Shown here piece by piece: positions 8,932-17,699 of a stretch of DNA of 64,000 nt. Made by a program: the position numbers and the translations under genes. Source of the DNA: Myxococcales bacterium (GTDB taxonomy: Bacteria > Myxococcota_A > Polyangia > Polyangiales > Polyangiaceae); NCBI GenBank assembly GCA_016720545.1, contig JADKKK010000004.1:248001-312000 (forward strand), in the 5' to 3' direction. The notes under the pieces are model-generated. The model did not search any database and was not told the DNA's origin. It was given only the letters and a program-made list of their open reading frames with translations. Positions within the stretch are counted from its first letter, which is position 1. The number at the start of each line of letters is the position of its first letter.

Positions 8932-10512
8932 TCACGGGGGCGAATACGCCGCCTCCCACTCGCGCAGATAGCGCCGCTCCTCGAGCTCCCAGGTCTCGTC
9001 GGACCAGCCGAGCTCGGGCTGCGCCACCGCGCGGATGCCCGCGAGCTCGCCTTCGCCGCCGCGGGGCAGAGTGAGCCCCACGCGCACGCGCCGCAGCAGG
9101 AGATCCCCCAGGCTCACGCAGCCCTCCTCGCGGGCCGCGAGCCGGAGCTCGCCGAAGAGCGACAGCCCGCCGCCGATCGACTGGCGGAGGTGCGCCTCGC
9201 TTGCGGCGCCCACGGCCTCCTCGCCCAGGCGCCCGATCAGGCGCCGCTTGGCCGCGGGCGTGAGCTCCGCCGAGAGCGCGTCTTCGCCGGGATCCTCCGC
9301 GAAGATCCGCGTGCGCTCCGGGAGCGGCCCGAGCTCTGCGCGCGCGGCCTCGAGCGCCTCGCGAGCCATGAGCGCCCACGTCGTCAGCTTCCCTCCCGTG
9401 ATCGTGTAGAGCCCGTTCTCCTGCCACACCGCGTGCTCTCGTGACTCCTTCGACGGGTCGGGGTTGCCCGTGTCGATGACGGGGCGCACGCCCGCGTACG
9501 TGCAGAGTACATCGGTCTCGGTGAGCCCCAGGGTCGGGAACACCTTCCGCGCGCCCTCGAGGATGTACTCCGCCTCGGCGGTGGAGATGCGGGGCTCGAG
9601 CTCGAGCGACGCGTCGTGGTCGACGTCGGTGGTCCCCACGAGCGTGACGCCCTCCCAGGGGACGGCGAACACGCCTCGCTGATCGCGCGGGTGCATGAAG
9701 CTCATCGCCTCCTGGACCGGGATCTTGCCGCGCGGAAAAACGAGGTGGCTCCCGCGGATCTTGCGAAGGCGCGGCGACTCCCCGACGGCGCCACGGAGGT
9801 CGTCTGCCCACGCGCCCGTGGCGTTGATGACGGCCTTGGCGCGGATTTCGACCGTGCGGCCGCGCCGCGGATCGCCCTCGGGGGCGCCGTCGTCGCGGGC
9901 CACCGCGCCGACCACCCGGCCGCTGGCGTCGCGAAGGAGATCGACGACGCGCGCGTAGTTGAGCGCTGTGCCGCCGGCCCGCACCGCCTCGCGGATGACG
10001 CGTACGGTGAGGCGAGCGTCGTCGGTCTGGGCGTCGAAATAGCGGTACCCGCCGAGCACGCCCGACTCGGCCATCGCCGGGAACGCCCGCAGGATCTCCG
10101 CCGCGTTCAGCCGCTCGTGCTCCCATTTCCACGCGAGCGCGTCGTAGATGCTGAGCCCCACGCCGAACATCCACCGGGGCATCTGGTCGCCCTCGAACGC
10201 GGCCAGGGAGAAGGGGAGCGGCTCGACGAGTCCGCGGCCCTCGTCGAGCATGCGCTCGCGCTCTTTGACGCTCTTGCGGGTGACGAGGAACTGCCCTTGG
10301 CGCAGGTAGCGCAGCCCGCCGTGCACGAGCTTGGTGGAGCGGCTCGACGTGCCGGAGGCGAAGTCGCGCGCCTCGAGGAGCACGGCGCGCAGCCCGGCGC
10401 GGGTGGCCTCCGCGAGGATGCCGGCGCCCGTGATCCCGCCCCCCACGACGACGAGGTCCCACGGATCGCCGAGCCGGCCCCACACACCGTCACGAAAGCC
10501 CTTGCCCCACAT
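8932..10512 (-). CDS. glpD: Aerobic glycerol-3-phosphate dehydrogenase
   Basis: FAD enzyme that oxidises glycerol-3-phosphate to dihydroxyacetone phosphate at the inner membrane and passes electrons to quinone. 526 residues from ATG 10512 (MWGKGFRDG), which has GGGAGGA about five bases upstream. The FAD-binding motif DLVVVGGGITGAG is near residue 20. Family segments LVHGGLRYLRQGQF, FDAQTDDARL, VINATGAWADDL and ITGGKLTTW follow in order. No glpK or glpF is nearby. The gene is divergent from the aldehyde dehydrogenase across a repeat-containing intergenic region. Confidence 0.94.
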   Translation of the reverse strand: MWGKGFRDGVWGRLGDPWDLVVVGGGITGAGILAEATRAGLRAVLLEARDFASGTSSRSTKLVHGGLRYLRQGQFLVTRKSVKERERMLDEGRGLVEPLPFSLAAFEGDQMPRWMFGVGLSIYDALAWKWEHERLNAAEILRAFPAMAESGVLGGYRYFDAQTDDARLTVRVIREAVRAGGTALNYARVVDLLRDASGRVVGAVARDDGAPEGDPRRGRTVEIRAKAVINATGAWADDLRGAVGESPRLRKIRGSHLVFPRGKIPVQEAMSFMHPRDQRGVFAVPWEGVTLVGTTDVDHDASLELEPRISTAEAEYILEGARKVFPTLGLTETDVLCTYAGVRPVIDTGNPDPSKESREHAVWQENGLYTITGGKLTTWALMAREALEAARAELGPLPERTRIFAEDPGEDALSAELTPAAKRRLIGRLGEEAVGAASEAHLRQSIGGGLSLFGELRLAAREEGCVSLGDLLLRRVRVGLTLPRGGEGELAGIRAVAQPELGWSDETWELEERRYLREWEAAYSPP

Positions 10513-10830
10513 GCGCGTCCTCCCATGCCCGCCGCCTCGCGCATGCGCGAGGCGGCGCTCGGCGTGGCGATTGCACCACGGAGTGCCGGGGGGCGGGGGG
10601 GGAAGATTCATCAAAATGCTGAGCGTCTCCGGCCACCGGGTCGACCCGCCGAGCTCTCCCTGGGGTCCGCGCGCGCTTTTCCGGGCGAACGGCGTGCGCG
10701 ACGCCGGATGTGTCGCTACCGTGTCTCGGCGAGAGAGACCGGGCCGCTCGTGGCCTGGTCGCGAACGCGAACGCGAACGCGAACGCGAACGCGAACGCGA
10801 ACGCGAACGCGCGAACCGAGGGAGACCGCC
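10513..10830. other. Divergent intergenic region between glpD and aldehyde dehydrogenase
   Basis: 318 bases with no gene. It must hold the promoters of both divergent genes, but no convincing -35/-10 pair was found. Contents seen are a G-run at 10590-10601, the AT-richer patch AAGATTCATCAAAATGCTGA near 10602-10621, and the hexanucleotide array at 10761-10808. Confidence 0.6.
10761..10808. repeat. Hexanucleotide array (GCGAAC) x8
   Basis: Eight perfect GCGAAC units, then GC and one more unit. The array ends about 23 bases before the ATG of the aldehyde dehydrogenase, in its untranslated leader. Copy number can change by slippage, which would alter promoter or leader spacing. The same hexamer (as GTTCGC) occurs about four times inside the DUF455 gene near 2744-2763. 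Confidence 0.95.
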
Positions 10831-12309
10831 ATGTCGCTTGCCCAGGAACCCACCCCCGAGAACGTCACCAAGGCGCCCGCCCCTACCGACGACGGCCCCG
10901 TGTCGGGGGCGCGGTCGAGCTTGTCCGCCACGCTCGCGACGCTGAAGGCGGCGCAGCGCAAACAAGGCGCGCCGAGCTACGAGAAGCGCATCGCGCACCT
11001 CGACGCGCTCCGCAAGGCGCTGGTCTCTCGGAAGGAAGAGATCGCGCGCGCCATCTCCGCCGACTTCGGCGGCCGCTCACGCGTCGAGAGCCTCGTCGCC
11101 GAGATCTTCGTCACGATCACCGGCCTCGACTACGCAAAGGAGCGCCTCCACGAGTGGATGGAGATCGAGCCCCGCGAGGTGGCGTGGACCTTCCTCCCCG
11201 GCCGCGCGGAGGTGCAGAACCAGCCGCTCGGCGTCGTCGGCATCATCGCGCCGTGGAACTACCCCGTGCAGCTCGTGTTCGCGCCGCTCGTCGCTGCGCT
11301 CGCGGCAGGCAACCGCGCGATGCTGAAGCCCTCCGAGCTCGTCCCCGAGACCAGCGAGCTCATCGCGAAGCTCGTGAAGGACACGTTCGCCGCGGACCAC
11401 GTCACGTGTCACCTGGGCGGCGTCGACGTCGCGACCGAGTTCTCGTCGCTGCCGTTCGACCACCTCGTGTTCACCGGCTCCACGCGCGTGGGCAAGGCCG
11501 TCATGCGCGCGGCGGCCGAGAACCTCGTCCCGCTCACCCTCGAGCTCGGGGGCAAATCGCCGGCGATCATCGGGCGTGACTTCTCCCTCGCCACCGCGGC
11601 CGAGCGCATCATGGGCGGGAAGCTCTTCAACTCGGGCCAGACCTGCATCGCGCCGGACTACGTCCTCGTGCCGCGGAAGGACCTCGAGCCGTTCGTCGCC
11701 GAGTGCAAGGCGGCGGTCGCGCGCATGTACCCCACGCTCGTCGCCAACGCCGACTACACCGCCATCGTGAACGACCGGCAGAAGGCCCGCCTCCAGGGCT
11801 ACCTCACCGACGCGAAGGAGGGCGGCGCGCGCCTCGTGCCCATCAACCCCGGCAACGAGTCGTTCGACGGCACCCGCAAGCTCGAGCCGACGCTGGTGCT
11901 CGACGCGAAGGAGTCGTCGGCGATCCTCCAGGAGGAGATCTTCGGGCCGCTCCTGCCCATCGTGCCGTACGAGGGCCTCGACGAGGCGATCGCCTATGTG
12001 AACGATCACCCGCGGCCGCTCGCGCTCTACTACTTCGATCACGACACCGACGCGGTGAACCGCGTCCTCGCCGAGACCGTCTCCGGAGGCGTCACGATCA
12101 ACGACACGATGTTGCACATCGCCCAGGACGACATGCCGTTCGGCGGCGTCGGTCCGAGCGGCATGGGCCACTACCACGGCAAGGAGGGCTTCGACGCCTT
12201 CACGAAGAAGAAGCCGGTCTTCCACCAGGCGCGCCTCAACGCGACCGGACTCATGCGCCCCCCCTACGGCAAGTCTATAGAATATTTGATGAAATTCATC
12301 GTCGGGTGA
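10831..12309 (+). CDS. Aldehyde dehydrogenase (coniferyl-aldehyde dehydrogenase-like)
   Basis: NAD(P)-dependent oxidation of an aldehyde to the acid. 492 residues from ATG 10831, with GAGGGAGA just upstream. Conserved segments are APWNYPVQL (cofactor site), FTGSTRVGKAV, the general-base Glu in LELGGKSP and the catalytic Cys in NSGQTCIAPDYV, then EEIFGPLLP and MPFGGVGPSGMG. The short C-terminus and NQPLGVVGIIAPWNYP place it in the group with coniferyl-aldehyde and fatty-aldehyde dehydrogenases. The substrate is unknown. Its last 14 bases overlap the convergent gene at 12296. Confidence 0.9.
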   Translation: MSLAQEPTPENVTKAPAPTDDGPVSGARSSLSATLATLKAAQRKQGAPSYEKRIAHLDALRKALVSRKEEIARAISADFGGRSRVESLVAEIFVTITGLDYAKERLHEWMEIEPREVAWTFLPGRAEVQNQPLGVVGIIAPWNYPVQLVFAPLVAALAAGNRAMLKPSELVPETSELIAKLVKDTFAADHVTCHLGGVDVATEFSSLPFDHLVFTGSTRVGKAVMRAAAENLVPLTLELGGKSPAIIGRDFSLATAAERIMGGKLFNSGQTCIAPDYVLVPRKDLEPFVAECKAAVARMYPTLVANADYTAIVNDRQKARLQGYLTDAKEGGARLVPINPGNESFDGTRKLEPTLVLDAKESSAILQEEIFGPLLPIVPYEGLDEAIAYVNDHPRPLALYYFDHDTDAVNRVLAETVSGGVTINDTMLHIAQDDMPFGGVGPSGMGHYHGKEGFDAFTKKKPVFHQARLNATGLMRPPYGKSIEYLMKFIVG

Positions 12310-12943
12310 GCTCGTCGGCGGGCGACTCCTCGCGGTTCGCCGGCGCGGCCGCGCGGGGCCCACGCGGAGAGCGGGTCGCGCGCGCGACGAACGTCGGGTG
12401 GAGCCCGGTGAGCCACGCGGCCCGGTCGCGCACCACCTTCGACCGCACGATGAACGGGTCGAGGCGGGCGCGCCGGAGGAGCGTTCCCCCCACCAAGATG
12501 CCGGCGAGCCCCAGCATCGTGAGGAGCCCGAGCGGGCCGCGCGCGTCCTCCTCGGCGCCGAGGAAGAACACGAACGGCACGACGGCCACGGCCACCATGG
12601 CGAGTATTGCGCGCCCGAACGCGCGCTGGTGCTCGGTCCAGCGATCGGTGCACGCGCCACAGAGCGGCAGCGGGATGCGCGCGACGCGACGGAAGACGAG
12701 CACGGCGAAGCCGCCGACGAGCAGGTGCCCCCACCACGGCACGTGCTGAAACTCGCGCACGGTCGGCTTCGCGTCGCCCTTCTCGCCGCACTTGGCGCAG
12801 CGCCTCGGCAGCGGGCTCTCCTCGTGCACGACGAGGGCGTCGTCTTCGACGCGTGGGAGCGGACCCGGGCCCATCGAGGATGGCGCGGGCCGCGGTGGAA
12901 TCGTGCTCGCTGGCGGGGCGTAGGGGTTGTGCTCGCTCGTCAT
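12296..12943 (-). CDS. Membrane protein with split zinc-ribbon cysteines
   Basis: 215 residues from ATG 12943 (MTSEHNPYAPP). The NPYAPP opening is common in membrane proteins of unknown function. CAKC and CGAC lie on either side of a hydrophobic stretch (GHLLVGGFAVLVF), so a metal site may sit close to the membrane. Two more hydrophobic segments follow (ILAMVAVAVVPFVFFLG and LGLLTMLGLAGILVGG), then a basic tail. No function is recognised. It overlaps the aldehyde dehydrogenase 3' end by 14 bases and is divergent from 12993. Confidence 0.65.
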   Translation of the reverse strand: MTSEHNPYAPPASTIPPRPAPSSMGPGPLPRVEDDALVVHEESPLPRRCAKCGEKGDAKPTVREFQHVPWWGHLLVGGFAVLVFRRVARIPLPLCGACTDRWTEHQRAFGRAILAMVAVAVVPFVFFLGAEEDARGPLGLLTMLGLAGILVGGTLLRRARLDPFIVRSKVVRDRAAWLTGLHPTFVARATRSPRGPRAAAPANREESPADELTRR

Positions 12944-12992
12944 CGCAGATTGAGGCACGCTCGCGTGCCTCCCACCATGAGAGGATAGCTCG

Positions 12993-14201
12993 ATGCCCCA
13001 CGCGCCCTCGTCGTTGATGCTCGTAGCGCTCGCCGCCCTCACGATCCCGCTCGTCCACTGCAAGGACACCAAGCCCGAGGCGAGTCCAGCAGCGAGCAGC
13101 GCCAGCGTTGGCGCGGCGTCCACGGGCGCGTCGGCGAAGGCGGCTGCGAGCGTCGTCGAACCGGGGCCCGCCCGCCCGACGCACTCCGGCCCGCGAAAGG
13201 TGTTCGCCAACGCGCCCAGCGTCGTCGCCGTGGCCGGAGCGAGCGATCCCGACGGCGGCGCGCCCGCGCCCGCGCCCACGGTCACGCCGGCGAGCGTCGG
13301 GCTCCCCACGGTCGACTTCGGGCCCCCCGGCCCCCTCGTGATGAAGGGGTATCCGGCGCCTATCGGCAGCGGTATGGACGATCCTGCCACGGTGTTCGGC
13401 TATTCGAAGGACGGCGCGGAGGTCATCGCGTGCGGCCACATGGGCGCAGGCTACGGCGACGGCCCGCCCAAGGGCACGGAGCTCGGCGATCGCTGCTACT
13501 TCGCGGCCGCCACCGGCCCCACGAAGATCGTCGGCGTCGACCCCGACAAAGGCGTCGTCGGTCCCGCGTTCGCGGAGAAGATCACGGCGCTGAAGGGCGG
13601 CTCGCCGACGCACGTCGCCAAGGGGATGGGGGTGCTCCCGCCGGCGGTGGTCACGCCATGGGCGTTCGCGAGGGACCTCACGGTCGAGGTCAGCTCGGAC
13701 AACGGTCTGCGCATCGGCGGCCGAGTGGGCGCCGAGGACCCCGTGTTCTCCGTCACGGTCAGCGTCAAGCCGCCCACCCCCGACCTGCAATACAGCGGCA
13801 GCTGGAACGGCATTCTGGCTTCTCCCGATCGCTCCGAGCTCGCCTTCATCGGTCACTTCTTCTGCATGGAGTGGTGCAACGAGGTGTCGATCGTGCGCCT
13901 CCCCCTCGGCCGGCTGGCGAGCCTCATCTACAACGACACGGGCTTCCGCCATCACCAGAAGAAGGACTACGCCGGCTCGCGCGACCTCTTCCTCAAGGCG
14001 ACGTGGGCCAACCCGTCGGCGGCGCTCCCCCCGTACAACCTCGCCTGCGCGTACGCGCTCACGAACGACGCGGTCAACGCCGAGAAGGCGCTCAAGCTCG
14101 CCATCGCCGTCGGCGGGCCCAAGGTGAAGGCGCGCGCGCCGAAGGACCCCGACTTCAAGAGCGTCGCCACGGCCAAGTGGTTCGTCGATCTCACGAAGTA
14201 G
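12993..14201 (+). CDS. Exported protein, probable lipoprotein, with C-terminal TPR-like region
   Basis: 402 residues. A signal sequence ends LTIPLVHC, which resembles a lipobox except for His before the Cys, so lipidation is uncertain. An Ala/Ser/Pro-rich spacer follows to about residue 100. Residues 110-300 form an unrecognised beta-rich domain with four cysteines. Residues 310-395 contain TPR-like text (YNLACAYALTNDAVNAEKALKLA). No function is recognised. It is transcribed away from the zinc-ribbon membrane gene, and repeat elements follow it. Confidence 0.65.
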   Translation: MPHAPSSLMLVALAALTIPLVHCKDTKPEASPAASSASVGAASTGASAKAAASVVEPGPARPTHSGPRKVFANAPSVVAVAGASDPDGGAPAPAPTVTPASVGLPTVDFGPPGPLVMKGYPAPIGSGMDDPATVFGYSKDGAEVIACGHMGAGYGDGPPKGTELGDRCYFAAATGPTKIVGVDPDKGVVGPAFAEKITALKGGSPTHVAKGMGVLPPAVVTPWAFARDLTVEVSSDNGLRIGGRVGAEDPVFSVTVSVKPPTPDLQYSGSWNGILASPDRSELAFIGHFFCMEWCNEVSIVRLPLGRLASLIYNDTGFRHHQKKDYAGSRDLFLKATWANPSAALPPYNLACAYALTNDAVNAEKALKLAIAVGGPKVKARAPKDPDFKSVATAKWFVDLTK

Positions 14202-14310
14202 ACCCGACGGACCGAGTCGCTCGCGCCCAGGAAGCGATGGCATCGCCTCGTCCTTCACGGGAACCGCCGCGTGGGCGCGGTGGTGAGCCCGTCTCGCGCG
14301 AGCGCCACGC

Positions 14311-14532
14311 GCGGCGGCGGCGGGCCCGTCCTCAACTCGGACGTCGTTCCGCGCGTTGGAGGCGGCTTTGCGCTCAGGGGACAGTGGTTTCGGGTGTGAC
14401 CGCGCGAGAACGCCGACCCTCGAACATGAGTATCCTCCCACCGCCGCCGAAAACGGGACACCCCCTCGCTCCCTTGTGGCGAAAGGCCGAGCCGCGCGAC
14501 TTCTGGAAGGGATCACGCTTCCAGGGGACTAG
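14311..14532. repeat. Truncated inverted copy of the 8035-8346 element
   Basis: Reads as the reverse complement of about 8035-8257, including the paired GGCGGCGG/CCGCCGCC segments and the outer end CCAGGGGACTAG at 14521-14532. The far end, equivalent to about 8258-8346, is missing and is replaced by unrelated sequence before 14311. The terminal CTAG is shared with the first four bases of the adjoining MITE. With that MITE it fills the 480-base gene-free region 14202-14681; bases 14202-14310 show nothing else. Confidence 0.75.
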
Positions 14533-14685
14533 AGCGCCGAACCGCTTGATGACCGAGGATTTTCGCCGAGTTGCGAGCCGTGCGAGGCGTGACGACGAGT
14601 CCTACTGCTAGGCGAGGAGGAGCAACGAAGTACGGCGACGTAAATCGGCGAAAAGCCGATCGAATCAAGCGGTTCGGCGCTCTAG
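14529..14685. mobile_element. MITE-like 157-bp element with long inverted repeats
   Basis: The outer 22 bases at 14529-14550 and 14664-14685 are perfect inverted repeats beginning CTAGAGCGCCGAACC. Imperfect complementarity continues inward (ATTTTCGCCGA against TCGGCGAAAAG) for nearly the whole length, so it could fold as one hairpin. No ORF of useful size is present. Its left half matches 5839-5920, where the match runs into a transposase fragment. The right CTAG overlaps the stop codon of the kinase gene at 14682. Confidence 0.8.
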
Positions 14686-16343
14686 TCGTTCTTCTTCGAC
14701 TTCAGCGCGGCGCGCAGCTCCTTGCGGAGGGCGCGAGCGTCCGGCTGCCGGTCCTCCGGCTCGCGCGACATGGCGCGCATGATCGTGGCCTCGAGCCCCG
14801 GGTCGATGTCGGGGAGGTGCGCGCGCAGCGGGGTCGGATCGGCCATGAGCTTCTTCGCGAACAGGTCGGTGAGCCCGATCGCGTCGTGCGGGTATTTCCC
14901 CGTCAGCGCTTCGTACAGCGTGACCGCGAGCGAGTAGATGTCCGTGCGCGCGTCGAGCGGCTCACCGCGGATCTGCTCGGGCGACATGTACGCGGGCGAG
15001 CCGCAGACCGCGCCGCGCATGGTGAGCTCGGCGCTCTCCGCGTCGGGATCTTGGAGCTTGGCGAGGCCGAAGTCGCACACCTTCACGATGTCGCAGGGGT
15101 CACCGTCGTCATCCTTGTGCGGCACGAGGAGGATGTTCTCAGGCTTCACGTCGCGGTGCACGATGCCCTCGTCGTGTGCGAAGGCGAGCGCGCTGCACGC
15201 CTGCATCGCGACGTCGAGGACCTTCGGGACCGGGAGGGTGCCCCCCGCCCAAATCAGGAACTCCAGGCTCTTGCCGGTGATCATCTCCATCACCAGGTAG
15301 AGCAGCCCGCCCGGGTCCTCGCCGAAGTCAATCACGCGGGCGATGTTCTGGTGCTCGAGGCGGCTCAGCGTGCGGCCCTCGGCCTTGAAGCGCTTCACGA
15401 ACTGATCGGAGCCCTGGTTCTCCTGGTGGAGGATCTTCACGGCGACGGGCCGCTTGAGCGTGACGTGCTCGGCGCGGAAGACCTCGGCGGAGGCCCCGCG
15501 GCCGATGGAACTGACGATCTCGTATTTCCCACCGATGACGCGCCCGATGAGGCCCGACTCGCTGTCGGGCGAGCGCTCCGCAATGGGGAGCGAGCTCGAC
15601 GAGATCGGCGCGGCGGGCAGGCTGATGCGGCGCGCGGGCACCGACGACGACGGCGGCGGTCCGTACGAGTCGCCCGGGTTGCCCGACAGATCGAGGTCTG
15701 AAGGCATCAGTGTGGCGGAGAAGGCCTCGGGCCCTGTGGAGCGTAGGCGCGAGGACGAAGGGATCTCTTCCGGCGTGTCCTCCGGAGGCGGCGCGAGGGT
15801 CTCCGCGCGGCTCGCGGCTTGGCGAAGGAGCGTGGGCTCGTCGTCGTCCGCCGAGTGGGGTTCCGGCTGGGGCGGTTCGGGCTCGGGCTCAGGCTCGGGC
15901 TCGGGCTCGCCCGCGACGAGCACGTACGCGCCAGGCCGGCGAGCGGGCGAGGGGCCCGTGCCCGCCGCGGCGATCTCGCTGGCGGCCGTGGCGGCGAGAG
16001 GCTTTGGCGGCGCGCTCGTCGGGCGGGCGGGCACGCTCGAGTACGCGCCGAGCCGCATCGGCGCGTCGAGTCGCTCGATGAGCGCAAAGATTTCGGCCAT
16101 TTGCGTCTGGCTGGACGGGCGCAGGTCCATCGGCTGGCCGTCCGGGCCGCCGGGCCCCATCGGCTCCACCAGCACCTCCACGACCTTGCCGCCGCTGAAG
16201 GCGATCTCTAGGACGTGGGTCCCCGAGTGCTCCACCGCGCTGGTGAGGGGCACGATCCCGCGTTCGTGCCGAAGCGCGCGCTCGAGGACGCGCGCGGCCG
16301 CCCGATCGTCGGCGAGCGATGCGCGTAGCCGGGGGAAGGACAT
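14682..16343 (-). CDS. Ser/Thr protein kinase, Hanks type, soluble
   Basis: 553 residues from ATG 16343 (MSFPRLRAS); the frame extends to a GTG at 16385 without better support. Residues 1-95 form a small domain that may be PilZ-like, though this is uncertain. Residues 100-265 are Pro/Ala/Ser-rich and include an (EP)n run near residue 145. The kinase domain occupies about 270-545: glycine loop GRGASAEVF, catalytic lysine in VAVKIL, HRDVKPEN, DFGLAKL, SPAYMSPEQIRGE. No membrane segment follows, unlike the other kinases here. The stop TAG lies in the end of the adjacent MITE, so the original C-terminus may have been longer. It is 51 bases downstream of the aminotransferase on the same strand. 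Confidence 0.9.
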   Translation of the reverse strand: MSFPRLRASLADDRAAARVLERALRHERGIVPLTSAVEHSGTHVLEIAFSGGKVVEVLVEPMGPGGPDGQPMDLRPSSQTQMAEIFALIERLDAPMRLGAYSSVPARPTSAPPKPLAATAASEIAAAGTGPSPARRPGAYVLVAGEPEPEPEPEPEPPQPEPHSADDDEPTLLRQAASRAETLAPPPEDTPEEIPSSSRLRSTGPEAFSATLMPSDLDLSGNPGDSYGPPPSSSVPARRISLPAAPISSSSLPIAERSPDSESGLIGRVIGGKYEIVSSIGRGASAEVFRAEHVTLKRPVAVKILHQENQGSDQFVKRFKAEGRTLSRLEHQNIARVIDFGEDPGGLLYLVMEMITGKSLEFLIWAGGTLPVPKVLDVAMQACSALAFAHDEGIVHRDVKPENILLVPHKDDDGDPCDIVKVCDFGLAKLQDPDAESAELTMRGAVCGSPAYMSPEQIRGEPLDARTDIYSLAVTLYEALTGKYPHDAIGLTDLFAKKLMADPTPLRAHLPDIDPGLEATIMRAMSREPEDRQPDARALRKELRAALKSKKND

Positions 16344-16394
16344 GTGGGCGAGATTATTCGTGGAACCGGCGGCCCTGGCAAGCACGGTGACCGG

Positions 16395-17630
16395 TCACGC
16401 CAGCGCGGCGTCGGCGCGCTGCCGGAGCGCGAGCGTCCCCGCGCGAAATTGTGCTGGTTCCGTGAGCAAGCTGAGGACGACGTGCGCGCCGTCGAGCTCG
16501 AAGAACGACCCGGGGTGGACGTAGACGCCGTCGCGCTCGAGGAGCTCGAGCGCGAAGTCCTCGTCGAGACGCTCCGGTTCGTGCCCGAGGTGAGGTCCCG
16601 ACACCTCACCTTCGCGCGAGCGCGCCGCCTCACCACGCGGCACGCGCGGCAGCCGCACCGTCACATACCAGCCGCCCTCGACGCGCAGGCGCGTCAGCGG
16701 GGAGGTGGATCCGAGGGCAACGTCCAGCGCGGCGAGGTTCTCTCGGAGGCGATCGAGGATCGCCCCGCGCGCCGCGCCGGCCTCCTCGAGCAGCGTCGGC
16801 GCCGCCGCCTGTACCGGCGCGCCCACCGAGAGGAACGTGTCGGCGGTGATTTCGAGGCGCGCGAGCGCCTCGTCGACGCGATCCGGCGCGCCCGCCGCCA
16901 CGAGCCACCCGAGCTTCAGCTGCGGCAGCGCCGCCTCCTTGGAGAGGCCTGAGAGCGCGAACACGAGCCCTCGCTGCACGCCTGCGACGGTGTCGACGCG
17001 ACCTCGCGCCTCGAGCAGAGGGTAGCGCGCGAACACCTCGTCGCTCACGAGCGGCACGTCGAGGTCGAGGAGCGCCTCGAGCTCGTGACGCTTCGTATAG
17101 GAGCCCGTGGGGTTGTTCGGCGACACCAGCACGACGGCGCGCGTCCGCGGCCCCACGCGCGCGCGAAGCTCGGGGAGGTCGATGTGCCAGGCGCCGTCGT
17201 AGCGGAGCGGGTAGGGGACGGGGACGACCGACTGGTGGCGCGCGAGGTAGGCGAAGAGCGGGTAGCTCGGCTGCGGCACGAGCACCTCGTCGCCCGGATC
17301 CGCGAGGAGACCGAAGAGCCACGAGTACGCCTCGCTGGTGCTCGCCGTGCAGACGACGCGAGCCGGGGTGACCTGGGCGCCGAGCGAGGCGTAGCTCGCG
17401 GCGATCGCTGCGCGCGCGTCGGGCAGCCCGAACGGCAGCGGCTCGTACGTCGCCACGCTCGGCGCCGCGAGGGCTGCGCGGCCGCGCTCCGAGAGGCACG
17501 GGAGCCCCACGGTGGTGGGGTTCGACGCCGTGAGGTCGAGCACCGGACCGCGGGCCCGCGCCCTCGCGAGCGCGCGCGTGAGCTCGTTCTCCGTCAGGTC
17601 GTGCGTGGAGCGCGCGGAGAATGGCCTCAC
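16395..17630 (-). CDS. PLP-dependent aminotransferase, class I/II
   Basis: 411 residues from GTG 17630, with GAGGGGG about five bases upstream. Fold-type I marks are TASNPTTVGLP (N-terminal substrate loop), VCTASTSEAYSWLF, VSPNNPTGSY, VSDEVFARYP and the PLP-lysine segment LSGLSKEAALPQLKLGW. The C-terminal half ends with a YVHPGSFFE segment. Such enzymes move amino groups between amino acids and 2-oxo acids, and the specific substrate cannot be read. It is divergent from the DUF72 gene (69 bases) and upstream of a kinase. Confidence 0.87.
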   Translation of the reverse strand: MRPFSARSTHDLTENELTRALARARARGPVLDLTASNPTTVGLPCLSERGRAALAAPSVATYEPLPFGLPDARAAIAASYASLGAQVTPARVVCTASTSEAYSWLFGLLADPGDEVLVPQPSYPLFAYLARHQSVVPVPYPLRYDGAWHIDLPELRARVGPRTRAVVLVSPNNPTGSYTKRHELEALLDLDVPLVSDEVFARYPLLEARGRVDTVAGVQRGLVFALSGLSKEAALPQLKLGWLVAAGAPDRVDEALARLEITADTFLSVGAPVQAAAPTLLEEAGAARGAILDRLRENLAALDVALGSTSPLTRLRVEGGWYVTVRLPRVPRGEAARSREGEVSGPHLGHEPERLDEDFALELLERDGVYVHPGSFFELDGAHVVLSLLTEPAQFRAGTLALRQRADAALA

Positions 17631-17699
17631 CGGGCCCCCTCGGCAGCCCGGCTGCCGGATGACGCGCGCGGCGACGGTGGGTTCACGTAGACTTCGCGG

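Noticed and set aside
10761..10808. CRISPR-like array
   Set aside because: Units are six bases with no spacers, and there are no cas genes; it is a simple sequence repeat.
12264..14516. 750-codon minus-strand ORF
   Set aside because: Antisense shadow of the aldehyde dehydrogenase end, the membrane gene and the lipoprotein gene; no family motif, low-complexity Arg/Ala/Gly composition typical of spurious frames in GC-rich DNA.
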